This document shows, piece after piece, positions 9,710-18,751 of a stretch of 64,000 nt of DNA. The position numbers and the translations under genes were made by a program. Under the pieces are notes generated by a model. The model had not been told where the DNA came from. It ran no database searches and saw only the letters and a list, made by a program, of their open reading frames with translations. The stretch spans positions 215,096 through 279,095 of the forward strand of contig CAVWGG010000011.1 of assembly GCA_963754535.1 (NCBI GenBank), in the 5' to 3' direction. Every line of letters starts with the position of its first letter. The stretch's first letter is position 1. Origin of the DNA: RPQJ01 sp963754535 (lineage in GTDB: Bacteria > Pseudomonadota > Gammaproteobacteria > Steroidobacterales > Steroidobacteraceae).

Positions 9710-10780
9710 CGTCCTGATCAGCGTATCGGCGAGAGCGGTGGCGGCAATGCCGCCGCGCAACACGTGCGCTTCGAAACCCCGTTCACTCAGGATGTAGGCC
9801 GCCGCGGAACTGCGACGGCCGTTGTCGCAGACCACGACGTACCGGACCGTCGGGTCGAGCGTCTTGATCTTCAGGCGGATGAAGTAGAGCGGCACGTTCA
9901 GCGAAGGCTCGAGGTGCCAGTGTTCGTATTCGCTCGGCAGGCGCACGTCGAGCCACATGCCGCCCTTGGCGACGATCTGCAGGCCCTGCTCGTGGTCCAC
10001 CCACTGCAGCATCGGCTCGTTCAGCAACGTGTTGAAGTCGTCCTTCGCGAGGCGCATCAGCACGCCGTCGGTCAGCATGGTGATGGTGGCGTTGCGTGTG
10101 GCGCCGGAAATCAGCGCTTCCTCGCCGAAGGTCTCGCCCATGCCGAGTTCCGCGAGCCGGATGCCTTCGCGGTTCAGCGGCGTTTCGCGACTGACCGAGC
10201 AGCGGCCCTCGACGATCACGTAAAAGAAGTCGCCTTCCTCGCCCTGGCGGATCACGACGTCGCCGGCTGAGTAACTCATCCGCTGCAGGCGCATGAACAC
10301 GGCTTGCAGGTTGGCCGGAGGGATGCGGTGGAAGGCCCGGCTCTGCAGGAGCATGGTCATCCAGTCGCCGGCCGATTCGCTGCCGGCGCGCAGTTCGCCG
10401 ACTTCGTAGGTGCCCGTCTGGTCCCAGGTGATCAGGACGTCGAGCAGGTCGCTGTCGATCGAGAGGTATTCGATCTTCTCGGACGCCACCCGGGCCGTGC
10501 AGCGGCGGGGCAGGATCGGCGCCAGCGGATGGCGTGCGTCGGGGGTGCCACCGCGGATCGTGCCGACGATGCGACCGTTCGACAGCAGCTCGATGACCCC
10601 GCTCGCGAGGTAGTAGGTGCGCTTGTCGGTGTCGCCTTCCTTGAACAGGAGGCGGCCCTGCGGCAACTCGCGAATGACGGTCTTGCGCGCGAGTGCACGG
10701 AGGTTTTCATTCTTGAGTCCATCGAGCGGCGAAAACGCGCGCAGGACGGCCAGTTCGACGGTGCTCGGATCGCTGCTCAT
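9698..10780 (-). CDS. Double cyclic-nucleotide-binding domain protein with C-terminal rhodanese domain
   Basis: About 360 residues from ATG at 10780; the frame is open 17 codons further upstream. Residues 10-115 and 140-260 each resemble a cNMP-binding fold. The second has the clearer core (VIRQGEEGDFFYVIVEG and GETFGEEALISGATRNAT). Residues 260-355 form a rhodanese domain with an intact-looking loop CDNGRRSS. There is no helix-turn-helix, so it is probably not a CRP-type transcription factor. A role in coupling a nucleotide signal to sulfur transfer or thiol sensing is conjecture. It is convergent with pilZ and lies 31 bp downstream of the FadJ-like gene on the same strand. Confidence 0.85.
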   Translation of the reverse strand: MSSDPSTVELAVLRAFSPLDGLKNENLRALARKTVIRELPQGRLLFKEGDTDKRTYYLASGVIELLSNGRIVGTIRGGTPDARHPLAPILPRRCTARVASEKIEYLSIDSDLLDVLITWDQTGTYEVGELRAGSESAGDWMTMLLQSRAFHRIPPANLQAVFMRLQRMSYSAGDVVIRQGEEGDFFYVIVEGRCSVSRETPLNREGIRLAELGMGETFGEEALISGATRNATITMLTDGVLMRLAKDDFNTLLNEPMLQWVDHEQGLQIVAKGGMWLDVRLPSEYEHWHLEPSLNVPLYFIRLKIKTLDPTVRYVVVCDNGRRSSAAAYILSERGFEAHVLRGGIAATALADTLIRTSES

Positions 10781-10811
10781 GAAGGACGGCCGCAAAAGGT
10801 GCCGGATGGTA

Positions 10812-12869
10812 TCACGGCGCGCCGGGACCACCGAAGCTCGACCAGCCCCGGTCGGGCCGGAACCGCTCGCCGTGCCTGGCAGCCAGCGCTTCGAGTCGAG
10901 CGACTACGTCCTGCAGGCCGCGTTCCCGGGCGTACCGCAGCGGGCCGCCGCGGAAGGGCGCAAAGCCCGAACCGAAAATCACGCCGGCGTCGATGAGGTC
11001 TGCGTCCGCCACCACGCCTTCCCGCAGCACGGCCATGGCTTCATTGACCATCGCCAGCATGAGGCGATCTTCGAGGTCGTCGGGTGCGCGCGTGGCGGGG
11101 TCGACGGCGGGCTTCACCGCCTTGCCGTCGCGCCATTCGTAGAGGCCCTGGCCCGACTTCTTGCCGAGCTTGCCGGCGTCCACCAGCGGGGCGACGGCGT
11201 CAGGCGCGGGTCCACCGAAGGCGGACGACAGGATCCGGCCCACGTGCAGGCAGACGTCCAGGCCGACGATGTCCGCAAGTTCGATCGGTCCCATTGGCAT
11301 GCCGAATTTCACGGCCACCGCGTCGATCGTCGCGAGTGGCACGCCTTCGCCAGCGGCTAGCATTGCCTCGGTCATGTACGGCATGAGCACCCGGTTCACC
11401 AGGAAACCCGGTGCGCTGCGACAGGGCAGTGGCAGCTTGTCGATGGCTCGCGTGAAGGCGAGTGCGACGGCGCGCGCCTGCGGCTCGGTGACAGCCGACT
11501 CGATGACTTCGACCAGCGGCATCTGCGCGACCGGGTTGAAAAAGTGCAGGCCGACCAGCCGGCCGGGCGCTGCGAGTCGTTCCGCGAGCGGCTCGAGCAT
11601 GAGGCTCGAGGTATTGGTGGCGAGGATGGCGCCGGCTTTCAGCCTGGGCTCGATGCGCGCATACAACTCGCGCTTCGCCGCGGCGTTCTCGTAGATGGCT
11701 TCGATCACGACATCGGCACGATCGACCCCGCGGCCCTCGACGTCCGCCTGCAGCCGGGCCAGCTGCTCAGCCGCCTTGCCAGGAACGCGGCCGCGCTTCT
11801 CGAAGAAGGCCCTGGCGCGATCGAGTGCTGGCTGCACTAACTCCGCGCCGCGGTCCTGCAGTGTCACGGTGAAGCCGCGCAGCGCACACCACGCCGCGAT
11901 GTCGCCGCCCATTACGCCCGCGCCGACGACGTGCACGTGGCCGCCCGTCGGCAGGTCCTTGCCCCCCAATGCCTTCAGTCTTTCCTGCAGGAAGAACACG
12001 CGCACGAGGTTGCGTGACGCGGAGGTGCAGACGAGGCGCGCGACCGACTGGGCCTCGGCTTCGTAACCCGTGCGGCGACTCGCACCATGGCGACGCCAGA
12101 GGTCCACGATCGCATACGGCGCCGGGTAGTGCTCCTTGCGCGCCCGACGGCGCACCTGGCTCTCGATCTTGCCGGCCACGAGCCCGCGCACGACGGGCAG
12201 GTTCAGCAGGCGTTGGCTCAATGACGCCTTGTGGTGCCTGCGCGGGCGCAGGACCAATGATTTCGCGGCGTCACGCAAGCGGCTGGCTGGGACGACCTCG
12301 TCCACGAGGCCGGCCTGCAGCGCCTTGTCGGGCCGCAGGTTCTTGCCGGTCAGCATGAGGTCCATTGCGGTCGCCACGCCCACGAGTTGCACCGCACGCA
12401 CGGTGCCGCCGAAGCCCGGGTGGATGCCGAGCATCACCTCCGGCAGGCCCAGCGTGACTTTCGGATCGTCCGCGCAAACGCGGTGACGGCACGCCATGGC
12501 GAGTTCGAGCCCTCCGCCGAGGCAGTAGCCGTTGATGGCGGCGACGGTGGGGAAGGGCAGGTCCTCGAGCCGTTGCAGCACGGCGTGTGCCGCACGTATC
12601 GATGGCACCGCTTCATCCGGCGCGCGGACCTGGCCGAACTCGGAGACGTCGGCACCCGCGATGAAGCCGCTCTTGCCGGAACGGATCACCAGGCCCGCCG
12701 GTCTCCGCTGCTCGATTTCGCGCAGGCGCTCGTCGAGTTCTTCCATCGCGGCACGCGAGAGCGAGTTGGCGCTGGCGCCGGGTTTGTCGAAGGTGAGCCA
12801 GGCGACGCGATCCGCATCGATCTCGAGCGTCCACTGGTGCGGCGACACGGCAGGCGCGGAAGTGTTCAT
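10812..12869 (-). CDS. fadJ: FadJ-like fatty-acid oxidation complex alpha subunit (enoyl-CoA hydratase / 3-hydroxyacyl-CoA dehydrogenase)
   Basis: This two-function beta-oxidation enzyme has about 685 residues. The start at ATG 12869 is set by a GGAGGACCG ribosome site; the open frame runs six codons further. The N-terminal crotonase domain has FIAGADVSEFG, INGYCLGGGLELAMACRHR and LPEVMLGIHPGFGGT with both catalytic Glu positions. The dehydrogenase half has the Rossmann motif VVGAGVMGGDIA, ATNTSSL and LHFFNPVAQMPLVEVI. No thiolase gene (fadI/fadA) is adjacent. FadB is the alternative name; FadJ is chosen on length and the lack of a linked fadA. Confidence 0.9.
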   Translation of the reverse strand: MNTSAPAVSPHQWTLEIDADRVAWLTFDKPGASANSLSRAAMEELDERLREIEQRRPAGLVIRSGKSGFIAGADVSEFGQVRAPDEAVPSIRAAHAVLQRLEDLPFPTVAAINGYCLGGGLELAMACRHRVCADDPKVTLGLPEVMLGIHPGFGGTVRAVQLVGVATAMDLMLTGKNLRPDKALQAGLVDEVVPASRLRDAAKSLVLRPRRHHKASLSQRLLNLPVVRGLVAGKIESQVRRRARKEHYPAPYAIVDLWRRHGASRRTGYEAEAQSVARLVCTSASRNLVRVFFLQERLKALGGKDLPTGGHVHVVGAGVMGGDIAAWCALRGFTVTLQDRGAELVQPALDRARAFFEKRGRVPGKAAEQLARLQADVEGRGVDRADVVIEAIYENAAAKRELYARIEPRLKAGAILATNTSSLMLEPLAERLAAPGRLVGLHFFNPVAQMPLVEVIESAVTEPQARAVALAFTRAIDKLPLPCRSAPGFLVNRVLMPYMTEAMLAAGEGVPLATIDAVAVKFGMPMGPIELADIVGLDVCLHVGRILSSAFGGPAPDAVAPLVDAGKLGKKSGQGLYEWRDGKAVKPAVDPATRAPDDLEDRLMLAMVNEAMAVLREGVVADADLIDAGVIFGSGFAPFRGGPLRYARERGLQDVVARLEALAARHGERFRPDRGWSSFGGPGAP

Positions 12870-12898
12870 CGGTCCTCCATGAACCACGCGGGCCGGCG

Positions 12899-13636
12899 TC
12901 AGCCCGTGACGTGGAAATCGCAGACCAGCGGCCGGTGGTCCGAAAACGTGACTTCCGGGATCGAGAACGAGTCGATCTCGATGCCCTTCGAATACAGGAT
13001 GAAGTCGAGCTCCATGCGCGGTTTGTGCGCTGGATACGAAGGCAGGCCCTCGACGTTGGCGCTGCGCAGTCCGCTCGCTTCCATGAACAGCGACATCTCG
13101 TGTTCGCCCCAGAACGTGTTGAAGTCGCCCGCGACGATCACCGGCTTGGCCGAGCGCTTCACGAGTTCGAACACCTGGCGCAGCTGCGCGTGGCGGTGCC
13201 GGAACTTGAGCGAGAGGTGGACCAGGAAGACGCAGACATCGTCGAGTTCGAGTTCGATGATCAGCCGCTTGATGCCGGTGTCGAAGTAGTGGAAACGCTC
13301 ACCCTCGACGCGCGGCGCCGCCAGGAAGGCATTGGACTGCTTGTTCAGGATCGGCACGAACGTATTGAACGAGTTCGCGCCGTACTTGCACTGGTAGATC
13401 GAGTAGTGCCCGAGCGAGTCGGCGATGACTTCGGCCTGGTTGACCTTGCCGGTGCGGATCGAGCCGGTGTCGACCTCGATCAGCCCGACGATGTCCGGGT
13501 CCTGGCCCTTGATGAAGCGGGTGATGCCTGCCAGCACGCGCTTGTCGCTGCGGAGGTAGCCCGCGCCCGGGATCGGGAGGTGGAAAGCGGCGCCGGTGCC
13601 CGTGGCGTAACGGATGTTATAAAGCAGGAAGCGCAT
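12899..13636 (-). CDS. Endonuclease/exonuclease/phosphatase (EEP) family protein
   Basis: This 245-residue metal-dependent phosphodiesterase of the EEP superfamily shows the motifs in order: LYNIRYATG, PDIVGLIEVDTGS with the metal-binding Glu, VIVAGDFNTFWGE, and the catalytic SDHRPLVCDF at the end. There is no signal peptide. Substrates in this family range from nucleic acids to phosphoinositides and cannot be told from sequence. It is divergent from the TIR-domain gene with 100 bp between the starts. Confidence 0.85.
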   Translation of the reverse strand: MRFLLYNIRYATGTGAAFHLPIPGAGYLRSDKRVLAGITRFIKGQDPDIVGLIEVDTGSIRTGKVNQAEVIADSLGHYSIYQCKYGANSFNTFVPILNKQSNAFLAAPRVEGERFHYFDTGIKRLIIELELDDVCVFLVHLSLKFRHRHAQLRQVFELVKRSAKPVIVAGDFNTFWGEHEMSLFMEASGLRSANVEGLPSYPAHKPRMELDFILYSKGIEIDSFSIPEVTFSDHRPLVCDFHVTG

Positions 13637-13736
13637 CAGACCTCAATTCTACGGGTCTGGACGGTGATCCGGAACGGAATGCGCTAGGCTAGACTATTGC
13701 CGCAAGTCCGGTAGCAAGGATGTCGACGGAGGCTCC

Positions 13737-14198
13737 GTGAGCAGCGTCACCCAGAAGAACCCGATCCGGCTGTTCGTCTGCCATGTATGGGCGGCGGACG
13801 AGGATTACCACCGTATTTTCGAATACGTCGAAAGCAGCCCCAATTTCTTTTATCGCAACACCAGCACGCCCGATGCACGCCCGTCGGGCGACAAGGAGGC
13901 GTTGCGCGAGTCGCTGCGGAGCCAGATCGGCGAATCCGAGGTGGTGATCGTGCCGGCTGCGCTGTATCGCCGGAACGTAGACTGGGTCGAATTCCAGATG
14001 CACTGTGCCAAGGCGTACGACAAGCCGATCATCGTGCTGGAGCCGTTCGGCGGCACGGACACGATTGCCCCGGCGGTACAGGAGCTCGCGGACGACGTGG
14101 TGCCCTGGGATCAGCGGCAGCTGATCGACGCGATCAAGCGCCAGGCGCGCCACGAAGAAACGACGCGCTTCGACGTGATCGAGTTCAAGCTCGACTGA
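13737..14198 (+). CDS. TIR-like domain protein of the MTH538/ThsB type
   Basis: The 153-residue protein is almost entirely one TIR-like domain (PF08937 type): IRLFVCHVW at strand A, a Tyr/His-rich YHRIFEYVES, NFFYRNTSTPDARPSG, ESEVVIVPAALYRRNVDWVEFQ with the helix-C Glu, and KPIIVLEPFG. The same domain forms ThsB, the NAD-derived-signal synthase of Thoeris defence. No ThsA (SIR2/SLOG) effector is adjacent, so a Thoeris assignment is not supported. The start is GTG at 13737 with GGAGG 5 bases upstream. Its 3' end overlaps the convergent gene by 14 bases. Confidence 0.8.
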   Translation: MSSVTQKNPIRLFVCHVWAADEDYHRIFEYVESSPNFFYRNTSTPDARPSGDKEALRESLRSQIGESEVVIVPAALYRRNVDWVEFQMHCAKAYDKPIIVLEPFGGTDTIAPAVQELADDVVPWDQRQLIDAIKRQARHEETTRFDVIEFKLD

Positions 14199-14580
14199 GG
14201 AAGGCCGGGACTTCGAACAGGTCGTCGGTGAGTGCGTCGTCGCCGCCGCTGGCGACGATGCGCAGGCGAGGCACGCCTTCGCTCTCATTCAGAGCCGACA
14301 GTACCGTGAACATTTCCAGGATCGCAGAGGCGTGTGCGGCCGCGTCCTTGTCGGACATCTTGCGGACCGAGGCTTCGGGAGCAGTCATGCCACCGGTCGC
14401 AGGCGCTTCGTGCATGGCTGCCCGCAGCGAAACGAACCGGTCACGGACCGCATCCGGCAGGTCGTGCTCTCGCAGTGCGGCGAGGTGGTGCCGGTAAGCA
14501 TCCACCAGGCGCTGCTTTACCGGGCCCGTACCCACGAGCACCTGCATCGCTGCGTGATAATCGTCCCAATGTGCCGCCAT
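14185..14580 (-). CDS. Conserved hypothetical protein, 131 aa
   Basis: No family with a known function was recognised. The protein is mostly helical, with AVRDRFVSLRAAMHEA and VRKMSDKDAAAHASAILEMF in the middle and a short acidic C-terminus (DDALTDDLFEVPAFLSRA). There is no signal peptide or membrane segment. It is convergent with the TIR-like gene and overlaps it by 14 bases. Regular third-position GC and a starting ATG preceded by AGAGGCGTGCG support it as a real gene. Confidence 0.7.
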   Translation of the reverse strand: MAAHWDDYHAAMQVLVGTGPVKQRLVDAYRHHLAALREHDLPDAVRDRFVSLRAAMHEAPATGGMTAPEASVRKMSDKDAAAHASAILEMFTVLSALNESEGVPRLRIVASGGDDALTDDLFEVPAFLSRA

Positions 14581-14626
14581 CGCACGCCTCTGAGCTGTAA
14601 AAACCTTTTACTTTCAAACCCTTGGG

Positions 14627-14728
14627 CGAGGATCTTAATCCTCGACTTACGCGCCGGGCTGGTAAGTAAAAACCGTTGAGAATCAGCCGACTACGGCTTG
14701 AATATACGCCAATGTATTAGACGCGCAA
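14627..14728 (-). promoter_or_regulatory. Candidate promoter and leader hairpin upstream of the 131-aa gene
   Basis: On the minus strand TTGCGC (14728-14723) and TATATT (14706-14701) are 16 bp apart. They would give a leader of roughly 115 bases that contains a perfect 7-bp hairpin (CGAGGAT-CTTA-ATCCTCG, 14627-14644) and then AT-rich sequence. The stretch 14581-14772 otherwise holds no gene. Whether the hairpin regulates anything cannot be told. Confidence 0.35.
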
Positions 14729-14772
14729 CAGGAAAAAGTTGCCAGCTCGAATGCATCAGATTGCTTCATGGT

Positions 14773-16470
14773 TCACGGCAGTCGGCGTACCTCACCGCGA
14801 CCGCGCGGGTCCGATGCGGCATCCCACCCTGCCGGGGTACGCACGATGAGTTGCACGTCACCTAACGGCCATTCGTGCGGCTCCACCATGTAACCCCGCT
14901 GGCGCAATGCTGCCTGGGTGGCGGGCGGGAATGCGCCGTCGTAGGTAATGAGATTGGCCGGCACGCCCTGGTGATGAAACCGCGGCTCGGACACCGACTG
15001 CTGTGCCGTCAGGCTGAAGTCGACGACGTCGACCACGACCTGGAAGACGCCGGTGATGATCGTCGAGCCACCCATCGAGCCCACGACCATCGCGACCTTG
15101 CCTGCGCGGTCGACCATGATCGTCGGCGACATCGACGACAACATGCGCTTGCCGGGCTGGATCGCGTTGGCGTCGCCACCGAGCATTCCGTACACGTTCG
15201 GCACGCCGGCCTTGGCGCTGAAGTCGTCCATCTCGTTGTTGAGCAGGAAGCCGGCGCCAGGAACGACCACGCCGCTGCCGAAATCTGCATTCAGCGTGTA
15301 CGTGTTGGCGACGGCGTTGCCCCAGCGATCGACGATTGAATAGTGCGTCGTGTGGCGCGGTTCGGCGAGGCCTGGACCGACGCTGTGCGCCGGAGAAATC
15401 GCTCTGGCATCGATGCTGGCGGCGCGCTCGCGGATGTAGCTGGGATCCACCAGCCGGTCGATCGGCACGTTGACGAAATCGGCGTCGCCTGCGTATTCGG
15501 CGCGATCGGCATAGACGCGCTTGGCGATCTCCGCCACCAGGTGCACGTATTGCGGCGAGTTGTGTGCCACGCCCTCGAAGTCGGTGGCTCGCGCATCCTT
15601 CATCCCCAGGAACTGCAGCAGCGCAAAACCGCCGGAACTCGGCGGCGGCGACGACAGCAGGGTCTGGTCGCGCCACGTGCTGCGCAGCGGTTCGCGCCAC
15701 ACGGCGCGATAGGTGCGCAGGTCCTGCGGCGTGAGCAGACCGCCACCGCGCTGCATCTCCCGTGCGATCAGGTCGGCCGTCTCGCCCTCGTAAAAACCGG
15801 CTGGGCCGGACTCCTGGATGCGCTTCAACGCCGCGGCGAGTTCGGGCTGCCGGAACGACTCACCGCTGCGAAGACCGCCAAAGTACTGCGCGAAATTGGT
15901 GTTCGCGAAGCGTGGCTGTTCGGCCGTGGCCCGCTCAGCGAGCAGCGGTGGTACCGGGAACCCGCGCTCCGCCAGCTGTACCGCCGGCTCGATCACGTCT
16001 CGCCACGGCAGTCTGCCGTAGCGCTGATGCGCTTCCCAAAGGCCTGCCACGGTGCCGGGCACGCCAACGGCACGGTGTCCGGTCAGGCTCAGGCCCTCGA
16101 TCACCTCACCCTTGGCATCGAGATACATGTCGCGCGTCGCGGCCGCGGGGGCCGTCTCGCGGTAGTCCAGGAACTTCGCGGCGCCATCCACGTAGACCAG
16201 CATGAAGCCGCCACCGCCGAGGTTGCCGGCTTCCGGGTAGGTCACGGCCAGGACCAGGGCGCCTGCCACGGCGGCATCGACGGCGTTGCCGCCCGCGGCG
16301 AGCATGTTCGCGGCGACGTCGGCACTGAAGGAATCGGGCATCGCAACGGTGCCGCCCATACCCGTCGATGCGGCCATCGGCGCCGACGGCGGTTGCGGCG
16401 TGGGGGTGACTGCGCAAGCAGACAGCGCAGCGACGAAGGCGAGCAGCAGCGAGCGGCGATGCGGGTTCAT
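14773..16470 (-). CDS. ggt: Gamma-glutamyltransferase (probable lipoprotein)
   Basis: GGT hydrolyses or transfers the gamma-glutamyl group of glutathione and is self-processed into two subunits. The 565-residue precursor begins with a signal sequence and lipobox (LLAFVAALSAC-A). The autocleavage/nucleophile Thr is in HTTHYSIVD, followed by NTYTLNADFGSG, LLNNEMDDF and the lid/substrate residues of MLSSMSPTI. The C-terminal GSMGGSTIITGVFQV is conserved. It stands alone on the minus strand, divergent from the alcohol dehydrogenase gene. Confidence 0.95.
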   Translation of the reverse strand: MNPHRRSLLLAFVAALSACAVTPTPQPPSAPMAASTGMGGTVAMPDSFSADVAANMLAAGGNAVDAAVAGALVLAVTYPEAGNLGGGGFMLVYVDGAAKFLDYRETAPAAATRDMYLDAKGEVIEGLSLTGHRAVGVPGTVAGLWEAHQRYGRLPWRDVIEPAVQLAERGFPVPPLLAERATAEQPRFANTNFAQYFGGLRSGESFRQPELAAALKRIQESGPAGFYEGETADLIAREMQRGGGLLTPQDLRTYRAVWREPLRSTWRDQTLLSSPPPSSGGFALLQFLGMKDARATDFEGVAHNSPQYVHLVAEIAKRVYADRAEYAGDADFVNVPIDRLVDPSYIRERAASIDARAISPAHSVGPGLAEPRHTTHYSIVDRWGNAVANTYTLNADFGSGVVVPGAGFLLNNEMDDFSAKAGVPNVYGMLGGDANAIQPGKRMLSSMSPTIMVDRAGKVAMVVGSMGGSTIITGVFQVVVDVVDFSLTAQQSVSEPRFHHQGVPANLITYDGAFPPATQAALRQRGYMVEPHEWPLGDVQLIVRTPAGWDAASDPRGRGEVRRLP

Positions 16471-16559
16471 GCGACATCCAGCAGGGTGGGCAGGGGCGAA
16501 ATCCTAACGCAGCAGCGACGGCCACTGCCCATGCTTCGGGTGTCTGCCGTGCGCCTGTC

Positions 16560-16565
16560 TATAAT
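16560..16565 (+). promoter_or_regulatory. Candidate -10 box of the alcohol dehydrogenase operon
   Basis: A perfect TATAAT lies 33 bp before the dehydrogenase ATG in the 127-bp divergent gap with ggt. No good -35 hexamer was found at the right distance. Confidence 0.4.
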
Positions 16566-16597
16566 CGGGAAAATGCCTACGCTCCGCAGGAATACCA

Positions 16598-17665
16598 ATG
16601 GCCAACGCGACCGCTGAACCAACCCCTTGCCGTGGCTACGCGGCAGCCGCTGCCGGGAGCCCGCTGGCTCCCCATGCCTTCACCCGGCGGGCGCTGCGCG
16701 ACAACGACGTGCGTATCGACATCCGCTATTGCGGAGTCTGCCACTCCGACCTGCACCAGGCGCGCAACGACTGGCGCAACACGGTCTATCCCTGCATCCC
16801 CGGTCACGAAATCGTCGGGCAGGTCGCGGCCGTCGGCCCGTCGGTGAAGCGCTACAAGGCGGGCGACTGGGTCGCGGTCGGTTGCCTGGTCGACAGCTGC
16901 AGGGACTGCAGCGAATGCAATGCGGGCCGCGAAGTGTTCTGCCAGAAGGGTGCCACGCTCACGTACAACGGCAAGGATCGGCAGACGGGTGAAACCACGT
17001 TTGGCGGTTATTCGTCACACATCGTCGTGCGCGAGGAGTTCGTGCTGCGCATGCCGGACGGTCTCGACCCTGCGCGTTCGGCGCCGCTGCTCTGCGCCGG
17101 CATCACCACCTATTCGCCGCTCAGGCACTGGAAGGTCGGGCCGGGTTCGAAGGTGGCGGTGGCGGGTCTCGGCGGTCTCGGTCACATGGGCGTGAAGCTT
17201 GCGAACGCCATGGGTGCTGAAGTGACGGTGCTCACGCGTTCCGCGGCCAAGGCCGACGAGGCGAAGGCGCTTGGCGCCCACCACGTGCTGCTTTCGTCCG
17301 ACCCCGACGCGATGAAGCGTGCGACCGGCTGGTTCGATTTCGTGCTCGACACGATTCCCGTGGTGCACGAACTCGATCCGTACCTGCGGCTCGTCCGCAC
17401 CCACGGCGCACTGGTGCTCGTCGGCGTCATCGACACGATTCCGGCGTTCAGCAGCCGCCTCCTCATCGGCGGACGCAAGACGCTCTCGGGCTCGGCGATC
17501 GGCGGCATTCCCGAGACCCAGGAGCTGCTCGACTTCTGTGCGGCGAAGGGCATCGTCGCCGACTGCGAGATGACCACGATGCCGCGGATCAACGAAGCCT
17601 TCGAGCGCATGGAAAAAGGCGACGTCCGTTACCGTTTCGTCGTCGACATGCAGACACTCGGGTGA
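16598..17665 (+). CDS. Zinc-dependent NAD(P) alcohol dehydrogenase, YahK/CAD type
   Basis: This 355-residue medium-chain dehydrogenase reduces aldehydes to alcohols or the reverse. Catalytic zinc ligands are in CGVCHSDLH and PGHEIVG. The structural zinc cysteines lie in GCLVDSCRDCSECNAGREVFC. The cofactor site is VAGLGGLGHMGVKLA. The pattern (CHSD, late GQVAAVG, ending in a cinnamyl-alcohol-dehydrogenase-like domain) fits E. coli YahK/YjgB-type aldehyde reductases. It is first of four closely spaced plus-strand genes. Confidence 0.92.
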   Translation: MANATAEPTPCRGYAAAAAGSPLAPHAFTRRALRDNDVRIDIRYCGVCHSDLHQARNDWRNTVYPCIPGHEIVGQVAAVGPSVKRYKAGDWVAVGCLVDSCRDCSECNAGREVFCQKGATLTYNGKDRQTGETTFGGYSSHIVVREEFVLRMPDGLDPARSAPLLCAGITTYSPLRHWKVGPGSKVAVAGLGGLGHMGVKLANAMGAEVTVLTRSAAKADEAKALGAHHVLLSSDPDAMKRATGWFDFVLDTIPVVHELDPYLRLVRTHGALVLVGVIDTIPAFSSRLLIGGRKTLSGSAIGGIPETQELLDFCAAKGIVADCEMTTMPRINEAFERMEKGDVRYRFVVDMQTLG

Positions 17666-17674
17666 TCCGTCGCG

Positions 17675-18733
17675 ATGATCGTTTCCACGACACTGACGGG
17701 CAGTAATGCCGACATCATCGGCGACGCGCTGGCTTCCGTGCTGCAGCAGGTCGACCGTTGCATCGTGATCGACACGGGGGCGAAGGATGACACCATCGAC
17801 GTTGCGCGCCGCGTGGCGGGCGACAAACTGCTGCTGAGCGAGTTTCCCTGGAAGAATGATTTCGCCGCGGCGAGAAATTTCGCACTCGAGGCCGCGGCAG
17901 AAGCGGGCGCAGCGTGGGCTGTCACGCTCGACACGGACGAGCGACTGCTGTTCGACCGGGACTTCGACCTGGCTCGCGCCCTGGCTCGCACGCAGGCACA
18001 GGTCTGCATGGTGGTCGACGACGTCGGCAGCTATTCGAAAGAACGCATCGTGCGCGTGCCCGCGAAAGTGCGCTGGGAAGGCCCGACGCATGAATGCCTC
18101 ATGGGGCGCACGACCGCCGAGACGCTGATCCTGCGCGGTGTCCGCTTCCACGAACTGCCGAAGGACCCCGAAGGCACCCGACGCAAGTTCGAACGCGACG
18201 TGGCGATCCTCAAGCGCTACACGAAGCAGCATGCGAAGCAGGCACGGTGGTTCTACTACCTCGGCGCCTCGCACAAGCACCTCGGCGAGTTCGCGGCCGC
18301 GATCGATGCGTTCCGCACCTGTGCCGAACTGCGCGGCTGGGAAGAGGAGGGGGCGTGGGCATGCTACGGCGCCGCCGAATGCTGTTGCAGCCTGCTGCGC
18401 TGGCTCGACGCGGTGCAGTTCTGTGCCGCGGGCTTAGGCATCCGCCCCGCCACGGCCGAACTCGCCTGGCTCGCGGGATTCGCGTCGTACAAGGCCCAGC
18501 GTTACGACGATGCCGTGGCCTGGTCGAACATGGCGATCGCCAACGGACTGTTCAGGGGCCGTGGCGCGCAGTTCGAGCGCATCAGCTTCCGGCATCCACC
18601 CGGGCTGTACGAAGGCCCGTTCGACGTGCTCCGTTGGGCGTACAAGGCCATGGGTAACGAGAAGGCTGCAGCGGAAGCGCTCCGTGATTACGAGCGCGCC
18701 AAGCGTGCGCGCGAGACCGCGCCGGCAACTTGA
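17675..18733 (+). CDS. Family 2 glycosyltransferase with C-terminal TPR region
   Basis: 352 residues. The N-terminal 200 residues look like a GT-A glycosyltransferase: VDRCIVIDTGAKDDTIDVA for the sugar-nucleotide end, the early FPWKNDFAAARNFAL, and VTLDTDERLLF as the DxD metal motif. The rest has TPR-like helices (WFYYLGASHKHLGEFAAAIDAF, AELAWLAGFASYKAQRYDDAV). Such GT2-TPR proteins often modify surface polysaccharide or protein. The acceptor is unknown. It starts 9 bases after the alcohol dehydrogenase stop. Confidence 0.85.
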   Translation: MIVSTTLTGSNADIIGDALASVLQQVDRCIVIDTGAKDDTIDVARRVAGDKLLLSEFPWKNDFAAARNFALEAAAEAGAAWAVTLDTDERLLFDRDFDLARALARTQAQVCMVVDDVGSYSKERIVRVPAKVRWEGPTHECLMGRTTAETLILRGVRFHELPKDPEGTRRKFERDVAILKRYTKQHAKQARWFYYLGASHKHLGEFAAAIDAFRTCAELRGWEEEGAWACYGAAECCCSLLRWLDAVQFCAAGLGIRPATAELAWLAGFASYKAQRYDDAVAWSNMAIANGLFRGRGAQFERISFRHPPGLYEGPFDVLRWAYKAMGNEKAAAEALRDYERAKRARETAPAT

Positions 18734-18751
18734 GCATGGTGCAGGGGGGGT

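Noticed and set aside
13737..14198. Thoeris defence system
   Set aside because: Only a ThsB-like TIR domain was found; there is no SIR2- or SLOG-containing ThsA beside it.
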